NCBI GenBank assembly: GCA_036245525.1
Contig: BTPG01000003.1
Coordinates: 212,529,945-212,593,944, forward strand
Direction of reading: 5' to 3'
DNA length: 64,000 bases
From: Semisulcospira habei
Taxonomy: Eukaryota; Mollusca; Gastropoda; Semisulcospiridae
This document shows positions 53,763 to 63,663 of the stretch, in pieces. Below the pieces are notes generated by a model. It was not told where the DNA came from, made no database searches, and saw nothing but the letters and a program-made list of their open reading frames with translations. Positions within the stretch are counted from its first letter, which is position 1, and each line of letters begins with the position of its first letter. Made by a program: the position numbers and the translations under genes.

Positions 53763-54391
53763 TGCATGTCAACTGTTCTGGAGAGCTGCACGACTATGTA
53801 GGAATGTCACAGTGGGAACACCAGTTATCCAAAATGTAGTGCGAACACTGTAGTCACACCAGTCCAGGTGACCGCCTGCGTAAGAAGAATACCCTTGACC
53901 TTCATACTGACACAAATCTGACTTGTGTTTAAGCTGACCCTGTGGCACCTGTCAATGGCGACCGCTTTTCCACTGTCGCTTGGGTGGTCCACTTCATGCC
54001 CTGTGCACAAAAGGCTGCTTGGCCTGTATTGGCTGGCACACAGCCAGCAAACTTTCCTCAGGCTGACAGGGCTTTTGTTGGCTCATGCACAGCTGTGCAC
54101 ATGCTGACTCTGGCCCGTTTCAGCCTGAAGACTTTTTGTATGCTGGGTGCTGGTTTGATGACCACAGACTGTTGGCAAGAGAAATGTTAACTTTTTTGCT
54201 TTTAAAATCTACCTTTTTTTTTTTGATGGAATTTTCCAACTTTATTACGTACAACATGTTTATCTGGATTTGGAACTTTATAACTTTTTAGCATACAAAT
54301 TTTTAGTTTGCGTGCCATCTGTAGAATTGTAGAATTATGAAGTCGTTGATTTATGAAGCATGCTGTATTTCCAGGGCCCCCACCTTTAAAC

Positions 54392-54397
54392 AATAAA
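54392..54397 (+). promoter_or_regulatory. Candidate polyadenylation signal for the ARMC10-like gene
   Basis: AATAAA about 1.4 kb after the stop, followed by a T-rich tract. If used, the 3' UTR contains the family D hairpin at 53556-53762 and could form a long stem in the mRNA. Confidence 0.45.
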
Positions 54398-54484
54398 GTA
54401 TTTTTTATTCTGACTTAGATTTTTTTTCCTGCACGTGGCCCCGGCATACACCCTTCTTTATCACTTTATTCACTCTAGATCAAA

Positions 54485-54640
54485 ATTCACAAATTTAAGG
54501 TTTGTCCTTATAAAACTTTGAGAAGACAGATCAACCATGATATAGTTCAAAGGTTCCTTTGAACTGTCATGGTCGATCAGTCTTCTGAAATACCCTTCAG
54601 AGGATGACCGTCGAATTCTGTGAATTTTGTCATCATTCAG
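54485..54640. mobile_element. Family B-like hairpin, core deleted
   Basis: GACAGATCAACCATGATATA and GTTCAAAGGTTCCTTTGAAC, then TGTCATGGTCGATCAGTCTT. The stem closes at TTCAAAGG/CCTTTGAA. Confidence 0.65.
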
Positions 54641-54714
54641 TCTTCATGTGTGGAAAACGGTATTTTAAGCCGTCCTTGTCTTCAACTTCCTTGTCCCTGC
54701 AGTTACCAGCACTG

Positions 54715-54930
54715 TTAATCTTTTAGCCCTGGATCCCTACAGCAGGAGGTGGCTTGACCATGATAATTCAAGGGTAGTGCCATATTAGCTTGGCGCCTGA
54801 AGGCGCCAAGCTAATATGGCACTACCCTTGAATTATCATGGTCAAGCCATCTCCTGCAACTGGTACATCATAGTTGTTAGCCAACACTTCCAAAATTTGA
54901 GAAATGGGACCTTGGGGCTAAAAGGGTTAA
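54715..54930. mobile_element. Family A hairpin with two double-arm changes
   Basis: GTGGCTTGACC / GGTCAAGCCAT and TGCCATATTAGC / GCTAATATGGCA, where other copies have GGATTGACC and CCAGATTAGC. End GGGGCTAAAAGGGTTAA. Confidence 0.92.
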
Positions 54931-55212
54931 CAGGAAGTCATGGTGACTGCATGCACAAGGGTTGCTTGTGGAAATGTTGCACGTTTTACCAGAAATACCT
55001 TACACAGAGCTGTTAGAAGCTTTCCTCTGCAAAGCGATGCCTTGGTGTTACGGAGGTTCTTGCAACAGTAGTTGTACAGCAGTGAAGCTGATTTTTATTA
55101 TGAGGAGAAAAAAATATCAGCCTTGCCTTTTTTGAGGCCGTGTGACTTGTTTGTTGTGTTTTGTTGCTGTGAGTATTTGTTATTGTTTATCCAAAGATAT
55201 TTGTTGATTTAT

Positions 55213-55290
55213 TTAACCCTTTGGCCTTCGGTAGCGGTTTTTGTCAGGAATTATCGGGACAAAAACTGCTACCCATGGCCAAAGGGTTAA
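55213..55290. mobile_element. Family E hairpin, TTAA at both ends
   Basis: TTTAACCCTTTGGCCTTCGG ... ACCCATGGCCAAAGGGTTAA; inner TTTTGTCAGGAATTATCGGGACAAAA-like stem. A 78-bp full palindrome. Confidence 0.85.
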
Positions 55291-55332
55291 AATGCCAACG
55301 CCAAAGCCTTGTGTATAAATTTACACATAGAT

Positions 55333-55401
55333 TAACACCCTTGTGCACACAGCCACAGCGACTGTTCACAGTACTTGTGGCAACATGAACAAGGGGTTAA
55401 C
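55333..55401. repeat. Family H palindrome
   Basis: TTAACACCCTTGTGCACACA ... CATGAACAAGGGGTTAA. Confidence 0.7.
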
Positions 55402-55647
55402 AAAAGTTTTCATTTCCATGTGTGTGAAACTTTTACTGATTGCTATCAAAAATCAAAAAAAGAAAAAAATTGTATGTCAAAAAATGTGTGCTTGTACATC
55501 TTTGTGATAATTGTTGAAAAGGGTCACAATTATTTTAGTGGTTGCACATGTGTTTCATTAGATGCTTGTACAGCTAGGACAAAATATCACTAACTCACAC
55601 ACTGGAGTTGTAAACAACGGCTCGTGGAATTCTTCATCTTTCATTGA

Positions 55648-55765
55648 ACCCGCTAAGCCCTGACTGAGGATCAGGAGTTGGATTGACCATGATAGATCAA
55701 GGGTAGTGTCTGAAAAGCACAGTGCTGCCAAGCTCCAAGTTACACCCATGAACTGTCATTGAAGC
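55648..55765. mobile_element. Family A hairpin, decayed
   Basis: AACCCGCTAAGCCCTGACTG; GGATTGACCATGATAGATCA; core lost. Confidence 0.5.
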
Positions 55766-55783
55766 CACCCACTCACACACACA

Positions 55784-55808
55784 CCCCCCCCCCCCCCCCC
55801 CCCCCCCC
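55784..55808 (+). repeat. Poly-C, 25 bp
   Basis: C run between two CA-rich tracts. Confidence 0.85.
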
Positions 55809-56184
55809 AACCCACGCCCCTCACACACACACTCACACACACACACTGTGTAGACTGATTACATCGCTGTTGTCCAAAGATGGCCTGCTGTCTGTACAAC
55901 AGCCATAGACCTACAATAGACAGTGGGTGGCAGAGATGCTCATTGGGCCCTGCATCTGACACAGGCATATCTGTGCCACTGGAATGATCGGTGGTAAGAG
56001 TCAGTATTATATGTTCTGTTGGAGATGGTTTTTCAGGGCTTTCCTGCCCTACTTGTTTGAACTTAGACATTACTCTCGTGAATGGTCTGAAGAGAGTGGA
56101 TGTACATTGGTGCGCTGTGATTGGTACAGAATTGGAGCTCTGTCAGACAGGAACTGCAGATGCAACTAAATAATGACAACACAG

Positions 56185-56850
56185 TAATGCTGAGTTGGTA
56201 TACCTTGCCCTGTACCTAGGTTAAACGCACCAGTGGCGCTATTACTGTGATTTTCGTATCTGTTCGCTCGCTCGGACGGGTCCTGTGCACCAGAACTGAT
56301 CTTGCAGGTAGGCTTCTGCACTTGAAGTGTGGTCTCGTACATTCCCACAGAAGATTGTGATCGCAGATAAAATGTTGTAGGGCGTTCGTCCCTACTGGGA
56401 AAAAAAAGGTCTCCGGGGGTTGTTCATTCTCCTCAGAAATTGCATATTCCTGAATCAAGTCCACTCGTACGGCTACGGCCACGACGATGCTTTCTGCCAC
56501 AAAGCGACGCAGATGTCACAAAACCACCACCATTGAGGAAAAATGAAACTATTTTTCAGATCTGCCAAATCGTGTAATGTTTCTTGGCGTTAGCATAAGG
56601 ATGCATTATTGCCAGACTGCATATGGGAAAAGGTGTATTGTTTATTCATATTATTTTGCAGCAATCAAACGTCACGTAATTCTTTCTCCGAGATTGCTCA
56701 TTACAAGTGCAGAGAGCACACGCTCTAAACCGATCTGGTGCACAGGACCGGTCCAAGCGACGGGTCAGGTGCGAAAATAGCAACAATGGCGCTGCTGGTG
56801 CATGTCACCTAGGCACAGGGCAGCAAGGTATACCAACTCGGCCACAGTAA
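56185..56850. mobile_element. TIR/foldback element, first copy
   Basis: GAGTTGGTATACCTTGCCCT ... CAAGGTATACCAACTCGGCC: long, imperfect inverted repeats of over 100 bp (GGTGCACAGGACCGGTCC-like blocks in both). CACAGTAA occurs just outside both ends. Confidence 0.75.
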
Positions 56851-56860
56851 CAGTAATTCT

Positions 56861-56901
<41 letters not shown>

Positions 56902-57020
56902 AAAAAAAAGAAGAACTTTCAATGGAACCAACACTCCTATTGTCTGAGGGGACAAATTTCGTCCCCTCAGAAAATAAGTGTTGGTTTCATTGAAATTTCT
57001 TTTTTTTCCAGGTAGAATTT
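56851..57020. repeat. Hairpin with C30/A17 runs in one arm only
   Basis: Arms TTTCAATGGAACCAACACTC / AAGTGTTGGTTTCATTGAAA and TGAGGGGACAAATTTCGTCC + CCTCA. The left flank ATTCTACC(C)n(A)n corresponds to TTTTTTTTCCAGGTAGAAT on the right, so the C30 (56862-56891) arose in one arm. Confidence 0.75.
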
Positions 57021-57107
57021 AGCATTTCCTTGCTACACTATGCATGTTTTATTCATGTGAAATTTAAGCCACAACTGTCAAGGAATATGGATACAAATTG
57101 CTTTTAT

Positions 57108-57174
57108 CAAGAGGCATAGATCCTCATGAGCCCCCGCAGTCGCGGGGGCTCATGAGGATCTTTGTCTCTTGCAG
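57108..57174. repeat. Family F palindrome, near perfect
   Basis: AAGAGGCATAGATCCTCATG + AGCCCCCGCAG, then CTGCGGGGGCT-type complement and CATGAGGATCTTTGTCTCTT. Confidence 0.8.
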
Positions 57175-57774
57175 TGGGGTCGTGCTCACTTGAAGGAGTT
57201 GTTGAAAAATTATCTCCCTTATTTCATTGTTTTACAGAAGAAATCCGGTGCGTATGGTGCTGTGTTGAGTTCAGTTATAGAGCTCCGCAAATCAATGTAG
57301 TGATTATGGTGTGTTCATTTACATGGTCTTGTGTTGAGTGATTATAATGTGCTCATTTATAAATATGGTTTAGCTGTGACTGCAGTATCTGGCGCGTACT
57401 TTGTTTTCTTCTGTATTCGTTTGCAGCTTAGTTCTTTCACTTTCATCAGAGTGAACGACAATGCGTGCCTCAGCATTTGGCCAAGCTGATCAATCACCAC
57501 TCTTGGGATATTGTAGTTGATTCACAGCTTCCAAGTGCGAAAAGGTCATCAGGCCGACTGCAGTCAGTGTTGGCCCAAATGGCTTTTGCTTCCTAGGTCG
57601 AGTGTTAGGCAGTGATTTGCGTTTTTTTTTAAAACATTTTATCCATTTGGTTCAGACTTAAATGAAGTATAGAAGAGGTGTTTTTTTTTTTTCTTTTTTA
57701 AATTGTGCGCATTATATACAGGTGTAATATTGAGATGGGTTGTGTGCCATGCAATTTGGACAGATCGAGTGACA

Positions 57775-57805
57775 CAGTTAAGCAATGTACAATCAATCAG
57801 TCAAC
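57775..57805 (+). repeat. Tail fragment of the AATC-tailed retrotransposon
   Basis: CAGTTAAGCAATGTACAATC + AATCAGTCAA matches the last 30 bp of 5962-6345 and 50840-51225. Confidence 0.6.
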
Positions 57806-57870
57806 ATTCTCTGAGTCTTGGACACCATTTGAAAATATTAGTCACCAAGGAGGGCTGTGACAGTCTCATA

Positions 57871-58075
57871 TAACCCACACAGTTTTGACATGCTACTTGA
57901 CAGGATGTGGCCTGAAAATTCAAGAATGGTGTCAGAATAGCTTGGCGCCTACAGGTGCCAAGCTATTCTGACACCATCCTTGAACTATCATGGTTGATTG
58001 TTCTCCAATGACGTTAATCTGCAAAGATATCTTTTTCTTTTTTTTTAAACTGACAATTTCATCCTCAGGATAATC
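57871..58075. mobile_element. Family D-like hairpin
   Basis: ATAACCCACACAGTTTTGAC; stem ATGGTGTCAGAATAGCTTGG / CCAAGCTATTCTGACACCAT with both arms carrying TGTCAG/CTGACA. Confidence 0.8.
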
Positions 58076-58559
58076 ATCACATAGTCATCAATATTTGATT
58101 CATTTTAGTCTAGACTAGTTGACAGATTGCTGATTATAATGATTGTGTTCAGATCAAATGTTGAAAACAGAATTAATGAAATTTACACAAAATATAAATT
58201 ATTTATTAAAAAAAAACCTCAATGTTGCTTTACGTTTTTCAACATGTTTGATATATTTTACAGTAAATTCTTTGCAAATCATGCGACAATTTATGTGTGG
58301 AGAATTGAGGTTTTGCACAGATATGTGCATGCAGTGTTTGAGCTTTTAAATTCCTGTCGCTGTGCAGTGTGTTCTGTGTTTTGTTTGTAATCTATTGTTT
58401 TACAGTGGAGTCAAAACTGTAAACTTATTTGCAGCTACTGTGTACCATTTGCTTTTTTTCTGCTATTCAGAATTAAAACTTTAAAATCAACGCAATGACC
58501 TTTTAATTGTTTTTCTGTTCTGCAAAACACTGCACAGTCAACCATGAACATTGTGTAGC

Positions 58560-59090
58560 GCTGAGTCGGTATAACTCACCCTGTACATAGGTTAAATGCA
58601 CTAGTGGCGCCATTACTGCGATATTCACACTTGTCAGGTCGCTTGGACCGGTCCTGTGCACTAGAACTGCGTGCGCAGGTAGGCTTGAACACTCCTAGTG
58701 TGGTCTCGTCCATTGTAGCTATAGGGTATTGCTAAGCACCATGTGCAGGTAGGCTTGAACACTTGTGTGGTCTCATACGTTCTAGCTATAGGGTATTGCT
58801 AGGTGCCATGCTATTTGTAAACTGCAGCATGTATTGTGTGGAATTCTGAGACGCACTACAAAGAGATGTGGATTGACCATGATTGTTATAGTAGTGGTGC
58901 TATGATAGTCAAACCTCACGTCACTAATTCTTTCTCCGAGATTGCTCATTGCAAGTGCAGAGGGCACATGCTCTAAGCCGATCTAATGCACAAGACCAGT
59001 CCAATCGACCAGACAAGTGCGAAAATCGCAACAATGGCGCCGCTAGTGGATTTGACCTAGGCACAGGGCGAGGTATACCAACTCAGCTCG
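58560..59090. mobile_element. TIR/foldback element, second copy
   Basis: CTGAGTCGGTATAACTCACC ... GAGGTATACCAACTCAGCTC, with GGACCGGTCCTGTGCACTAG and its inverted form. An internal segment (GGTAGGCTTGAACAC...TGTGGTCTCGT) is duplicated at 58678 and 58745. Confidence 0.7.
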
Positions 59091-59225
59091 TGTGACCTGC
59101 AGTGTGTATTGCACTATTATTGGCGAGGTTTCGTTTTCAACGAGCAACACCCAACAACGAAGGAGAGTGACACCACAGCGTATAAGCAGCGTGCACTAGC
59201 GATCAGCATAGACTACTACAAACAT

Positions 59226-59276
59226 CTCCAATGGACATAGATCCTCATGAGCCCGGCGGCATGTTGTCTCTTGGAG
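59226..59276. repeat. Family F fragment
   Basis: CAATGGACATAGATCCTCAT and GAGCCCGGCGGCATGTTGTC. Confidence 0.45.
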
Positions 59277-59464
59277 ATGTTTGGAGTGTTATCTATGCTG
59301 GGGGTTCGTGGTGATTTATGTCTCTTGTTAGTCCTACGTTCTGTTTGTCTATTTTGGGTCGGGATCAATCAGTTTAGATCTGTGTTTTTCAGGACTGAGA
59401 ATGTCGGTCCGTGTGTAGTGGTTTCAGACGCGCAATTCATAATCTCTGGCAGCGGTTAAGCCTT

Positions 59465-59522
59465 AGCATTCGGAATACACCAGTGTGTGAAATAAGTTTG
59501 ACTAAAATAGTTCAAGGGCAGT
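59465..59522. mobile_element. Family C half element
   Basis: TAGCATTCGGAATACACCAG to AATAGTTCAAGGGCAGT; then unrelated sequence. Only the left arm remains. Confidence 0.7.
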
Positions 59523-59893
59523 TTGCAGATGTAAGGTGTTTTCCGACATTTTAGTAATTCAAGCTGAAATTATGACGTCCCTTACTTTTTGTGAGCACTT
59601 GATTTGTTACGCCAATGTGAAATTGTAGGCCAATGGGATGGCTAATCACTGATGTAACCGGTATTATACCCATTCTGAAAACGTTTAGAAATTCAAGCTG
59701 AAAAATAAATGTACCTTTCTATTTTTGAGCATTATAATTATGTCACGCTGGCCGAGGTTGGGTCGACGCCGAGTTTGGGACCCAACAAACAATTCAAAGC
59801 CGCGTGTACATGTAGCCACCGGTAGGAGCGCTATGAACAATACCGAACAATGCATTCACAACTGTGTTCATCATGTCAGCTTGACATATCACA

Positions 59894-60043
59894 CGGGCAG
59901 CTGGGTGGCTCGGTGGTAGAGCATTCGACTCCCCGCCCGAAAAGTTCTGGGTTCGAACCCAGCTGGGGTCGAAATTTGTTCAGGCATCTATTCGGTGCCC
60001 CGTCAGTGAAATCAACTTCGTGGTGGGCAAAAAAAAAAAAAAA
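59894..60043 (+). mobile_element. tRNA-derived SINE with poly-A tail
   Basis: A-box-like TGGCTCGGTGGTAGAGC and B-box GGTTCGAACCC (59950-59960) in a tRNA-like head that closes as GCTGGG...CCCAGC, then a 70-bp body and A15 (60029-60043). TTGACATA occurs at 59881-59888 and 60075-60082 but is not adjacent on the 3' side. Confidence 0.75.
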
Positions 60044-60310
60044 CGTTAATTAAGCCACTAAACGTTTTAACGATTTGACATAGCATACACCCGGTAAACA
60101 ACACTAGGAGCTATTCCTAGGTCAGAATCAAATAGAGGACAGAAGGATGGGTCCCTTTATAGTAAGCAAAGATAGTAGTTGCGCCCCTTTACAGTAAGGA
60201 CTAAACGAACCGTTTCAGTGCTTAGTCGCCGCGGCATGCGTCCCTTGTTTCAGTCATTCGGAATACCTTATGCGTACCTCACACTGGATGTCAATGACGC
60301 AACCCCTTGC

Positions 60311-60370
60311 GTGCAAGAGACAAAGATCCTCATGACAGCGGGGGGCTCATGAGGATCTATGCCTCTTTCA
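60311..60370. repeat. Family F palindrome
   Basis: GCAAGAGACAAAGATCCTCA / GGGCTCATGAGGATCTATGC. Confidence 0.7.
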
Positions 60371-60515
60371 GCTGGTTGTCGGTTGTTGTGATCCAAATAA
60401 ATATATTCTCTTTAGTTCCTGGGTTCATGAGTAAATATGGCGCTTGCAGATGGAGCGGGCTTGATGAATCCACACAATGTTTGAAGTCCGTGCAATGTTC
60501 GACGCAGAGAGAAGC

Positions 60516-60758
60516 TCAAGTGCTACTCATTCGGCTGGACATGTAAAACACCCAGTACACGATGTTGAAGATGACGTAGAGCCCAGGAAAGAGGAAGCGT
60601 GCGTTCTGGTCCACCCGTCTGCCCGTGTTTTTGCTTTCGCCTGTCGTGTCGCACAAGCGGAACTTGGCCTTCTGCTGTTGCTTGCTGGATGCCAGGGACG
60701 CCGTGCTATCTGTCGCCAGTGTGGACTCCTGCACGTTCCCCTCACTCAACGAGGGGAC
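60516..60758 (-). CDS. Cys-loop ligand-gated channel, last exon (TM4), partial gene
   Basis: Read on minus: acceptor ctctctctctcgccag, then 80 codons to TGA (60518-60516). The chain is VPSLSEGNVQES..., a polar intracellular-loop part, then RRVDQNARFLFPGLYVIF + NIVYWVFYMSSRMSST. D-x-x-(S/A)RxxFPxxFxxFNxxYW is the fourth transmembrane helix signature of Cys-loop receptors, most like anion-selective GABA-A/glycine/GluCl-type subunits. Such subunits form pentameric plasma-membrane channels. The ligand-binding domain and TM1-TM3 are not in the window; they should lie to the right on minus. Confidence 0.8.
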   Translation of the reverse strand, partial: VPSLSEGNVQESTLATDSTASLASSKQQQKAKFRLCDTTGESKNTGRRVDQNARFLFPGLYVIFNIVYWVFYMSSRMSST

Positions 60759-60764
60759 CTGGCG

Positions 60765-61110
60765 AGAGAGAGAAAGACAGAGGCACAAAATAAATTGAAC
60801 CTGCCAATCCAATGGGGAAAAAAAGCAAAAAAAAAAAAAAAAAAAGCACACTGCCTAAACTTTGAATCAAAATATACTGAGGAGCGAACGAAATGCGACA
60901 TTTTTGGGATCATCGGAAACACTAACGCGTTTCTTGGCAAGAGAGAGCGAGAAAGACAGATGCAAAAATTGAACCAGCCAATCAAATAAAAGAAAAAAAA
61001 AAAGAAAAAAAAAGCACATTGCATGAACTTTGAATCGAGAAGCCGGGGGTACTGAATCATAGTAATGAGGGGCAAAATAAATGCGACATTGTTGGAATCA
61101 TCAGAAACAC
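60765..61110. repeat. Two tandem units of about 170 bp
   Basis: Unit 1 (60765-60935) and unit 2 (60940-61110) share AGAGAGAGAAAGACAG, an A-rich run, AAAAAGCACA(C/T)TGC, AACTTTGAATC and AAATGCGACAT...ATCATC(G/A)GAAACACTAA. The start of unit 1 supplies the pyrimidine tract of the channel-exon acceptor. A partial inverted piece follows at 61110-61190. Confidence 0.75.
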
Positions 61111-61189
61111 TAATGTGTTTTCGATGATTCCAAACATGTCGCATTTGTTTTGCTCCTCAGATGTATGTGGAATCATAGGAAACACTCTC

Positions 61190-62900
61190 AGGAAGTACAG
61201 AAGCTTAGTCTCCCAGAGAGGCAGCCAATACAACACGAGTGGCTGTTCCGCCCGACCCCAGTAAGCAGCAGTGCTACATGTATTCGTGTATTTCCACTGT
61301 CTACCAACACTTTCGAGTCGGCGCGGGCACAAGGGAGACAACCTCATCCGTGATTGCAGCAAAAGACAGTACGAGTCCACTCTTGAGACAAGCGAAATTG
61401 CCATTACGGTTACACAACGACAACTTTGCATTTCTTAACAAGATGAGGATTTAATCCCAAAGTCTGCCGTATTGTTTGAAGCTCAGATGCGTTTATCTTT
61501 TAGGAACATTCAGAGTTGTTCATATATTTAGGCTTATTATGCTGATCCAATTCCCTCCCAAGCCGCCGCCATGATCAACACACACACATCGGCGCACACA
61601 AATAAAGACGGACATAATAATATAATAATTACGGTATTTATAATGCGCTTACCTTATAATAATTATAACTCTGAGAGCACACCCACAACTCGCCCACACA
61701 TGCGCACGCTTTTGACCTGAATGACTCACGTACCACACTGAATACATTACGACAGTCAGCTTGGGGTGGGGAGCATGTGGTGATGTTATAGTGCTAGAAC
61801 TGTTGAAAGAGGGTGAGTTTTCACACACGGCGCTTCCCGCCATTAGTACGCTCTGTGGGCTCGTTTAGCGACAGGACTGAGTCCATCTCCTTCTACTCTA
61901 ACCCACCCTCTGATCCACACACTTCACTGGCACACAGAAATAAAGACGTACACACAGCGATTCCCGCCATTCGTAAGCTCTGTGGTCTGGTGTAGCATAG
62001 CTATCCTGAAGAAGCCGAATGATAGCACGAGCAGCGAAATGAACTTCAAGCTTCACGTCATGGCATGAGTCATTACCCCACGAAAGACAATATATAAGAC
62101 AAAGCACTCGGCCCGAGAGTGCGAGGACGCGTTTTGAGAGTTATTTCCCTTATAAACTGTTGCAACGGGCTGACCGAGCAAAGCGAAGCGTGGGGCAGAC
62201 TGGCAAAGCAAGTTCTTTCTCAAACGCAACAAGCGAAGTTGTATCGGCATATCATTCTTCCGCTTTCCCAAGGAAGAAACGAGGTCAGCTATTCATTTTT
62301 ATCTCTTATTTTTGCATACACTTACGACTAGAGAATAATTAAATGGCTTTTATGATGCGTGGTCTATCTGAGAAAAAAAAGATCGATTTTGAGATAGGGG
62401 TACCGGGCGATACGCAAACATAGGTCTCACATGTGACGAAGGCACATGAGTGATAGGCCCCTATGTGAACGAATAGCCCTTAAAAATTAATTTTAATTAT
62501 CTTTGGGTTTCAATCTGGGAATTTCTCCGTTCAGTTCTTCTCTGCATTTGACACGCTTGGCAGTCACCTTTTTTGTTTGAAGTGGAAAACTGGTGTGACT
62601 GCAATTAGACCCTGGCTCTCCACGAATTCCAAGAAATGTTATCAGTTGGAAAGTGGTCAAACTAACATTTAGATCCAAAGAAATTTTACGTTCTTGGTAT
62701 TTTCTTTCAAATGTAGAAGTGATCCATCTGTACATAGAATAGTTCTCCACTCCACTAATGTGCCGCTTGTGGACAGCTAATATTACTTTAGGGGGGGGGG
62801 GGGAGAGATGGTGGGGGGGGGGGGTGACGTTGCAACCTGAACTGTTCTCACGAACTGGGACTAGAGATTAAAGCGTTTAGGTGATGTCTTAATACTTCAA
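61190..62900. other. Region without recognised gene
   Basis: Two related stretches near 61595-61660 and 61925-62000 (ACACAAATAAAGACG / ACACAGAAATAAAGACG; TCCCGCCATT) indicate an old local duplication. A G-rich run is at 62790-62824. No exon could be supported. Confidence 0.4.
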
Positions 62901-62910
62901 TTTCATTCAG

Positions 62911-63166
62911 TGTTTGTTATTTTCCCAAGAGATGTAAGAAATACGTGCAGAACACTTGAAGGGACGATTTGTTGAGACTGCCACCTGGAGAGCTGCATTC
63001 AAGGGCCTACATGTTGTGTAGTGTCCATTTTGAAGACAGCCAGTTTACGTGTGTCACGGAAAGGCACAGTCTGTTGTGGGATGCTGAACCAACTTCGTTT
63101 TCTATGCCCAACCCGCCCCCCAAAGTGACGGCAAAGGGACAACCACCCACGTGTCACTTCAGCCAG
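62911..63166 (+). pseudogene. THAP-domain exon with an in-frame TGA
   Basis: Acceptor caatttcattcag, donor gtaatt, one frame throughout. It reads VCYFPKRCKKYVQNT, then TGA (62957-62959), then RDDLLRLPPGELHSRAYM + LCSVHFEDSQF and LWDAEPTSFSMPNPPP. This is the THAP zinc-finger second half: FPKxxxxxKKWVQNxRR, CSxHF with the C-x2-H zinc ligands, and the AVPTIF-like end. The TGA falls where THAP proteins usually have Arg, consistent with CGA to TGA. It is a pseudogene, a transposon-derived fragment, or a base error in an active gene. The N-terminal C2CH cysteines would be on an earlier exon. Confidence 0.72.
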
Positions 63167-63314
63167 GTAATTTACATAGATACATTAAATTGTTAATATA
63201 ATACGTAAAGGTAAAACTCTCAAATATGTAAGTTTACCTCCCTACAAAATAAACAAAAACAAACAAAGAACAACAACAGCACAAGAGATGAGAGTTGTTT
63301 TCAGAACTGCAATT

Positions 63315-63433
63315 TTAACCCTTCGCGTGTAGGTAGCGCTTTTAGTCGCGATGATTCCTGCAGGATGTCAGGTTGTTGTTATTCCTGTAGGAACCATCGC
63401 GCCAAATACCGCAACCGACACGCAAAGGGTTAA
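63315..63433. mobile_element. Family E hairpin, single-unit loop
   Basis: TTAACCCTTCGCGTGTAGGT ... ACCGACACGCAAAGGGTTAA; TAGTCGCGATGATTCCTGCA; the loop has one GGATGTCAGGTTGTTGTTAT + TCCTG unit, the same sequence that is repeated about 18 times at 11150-11645. Confidence 0.88.
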
Positions 63434-63663
63434 AACTGGTTATCATTAAATTTAGTCGGACATGCAGAATTTACATTCCTATGATTTTTCGATGACCTAT
63501 GTTTGTTTTGTCTTGGTGTGCGGGTGTGTGTGCGCGCGCGTGTGTGCGTAAGTCAGTTACATAAAATAGGAACTGATTGTTTTGAGTTGTTGATTTGAGT
63601 AAAGATGTTGTGGTTTATCAGTATGCAATAAAATGATTTAATGCATGGTCGCTTTCATGTGTG

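Noticed and set aside
59894..59967. Functional tRNA gene
   Set aside because: Tail, body and poly-A show a SINE; the tRNA-like fold is imperfect, and the same applies to the minus-strand heads at 28441-28508 and 40252-40317.
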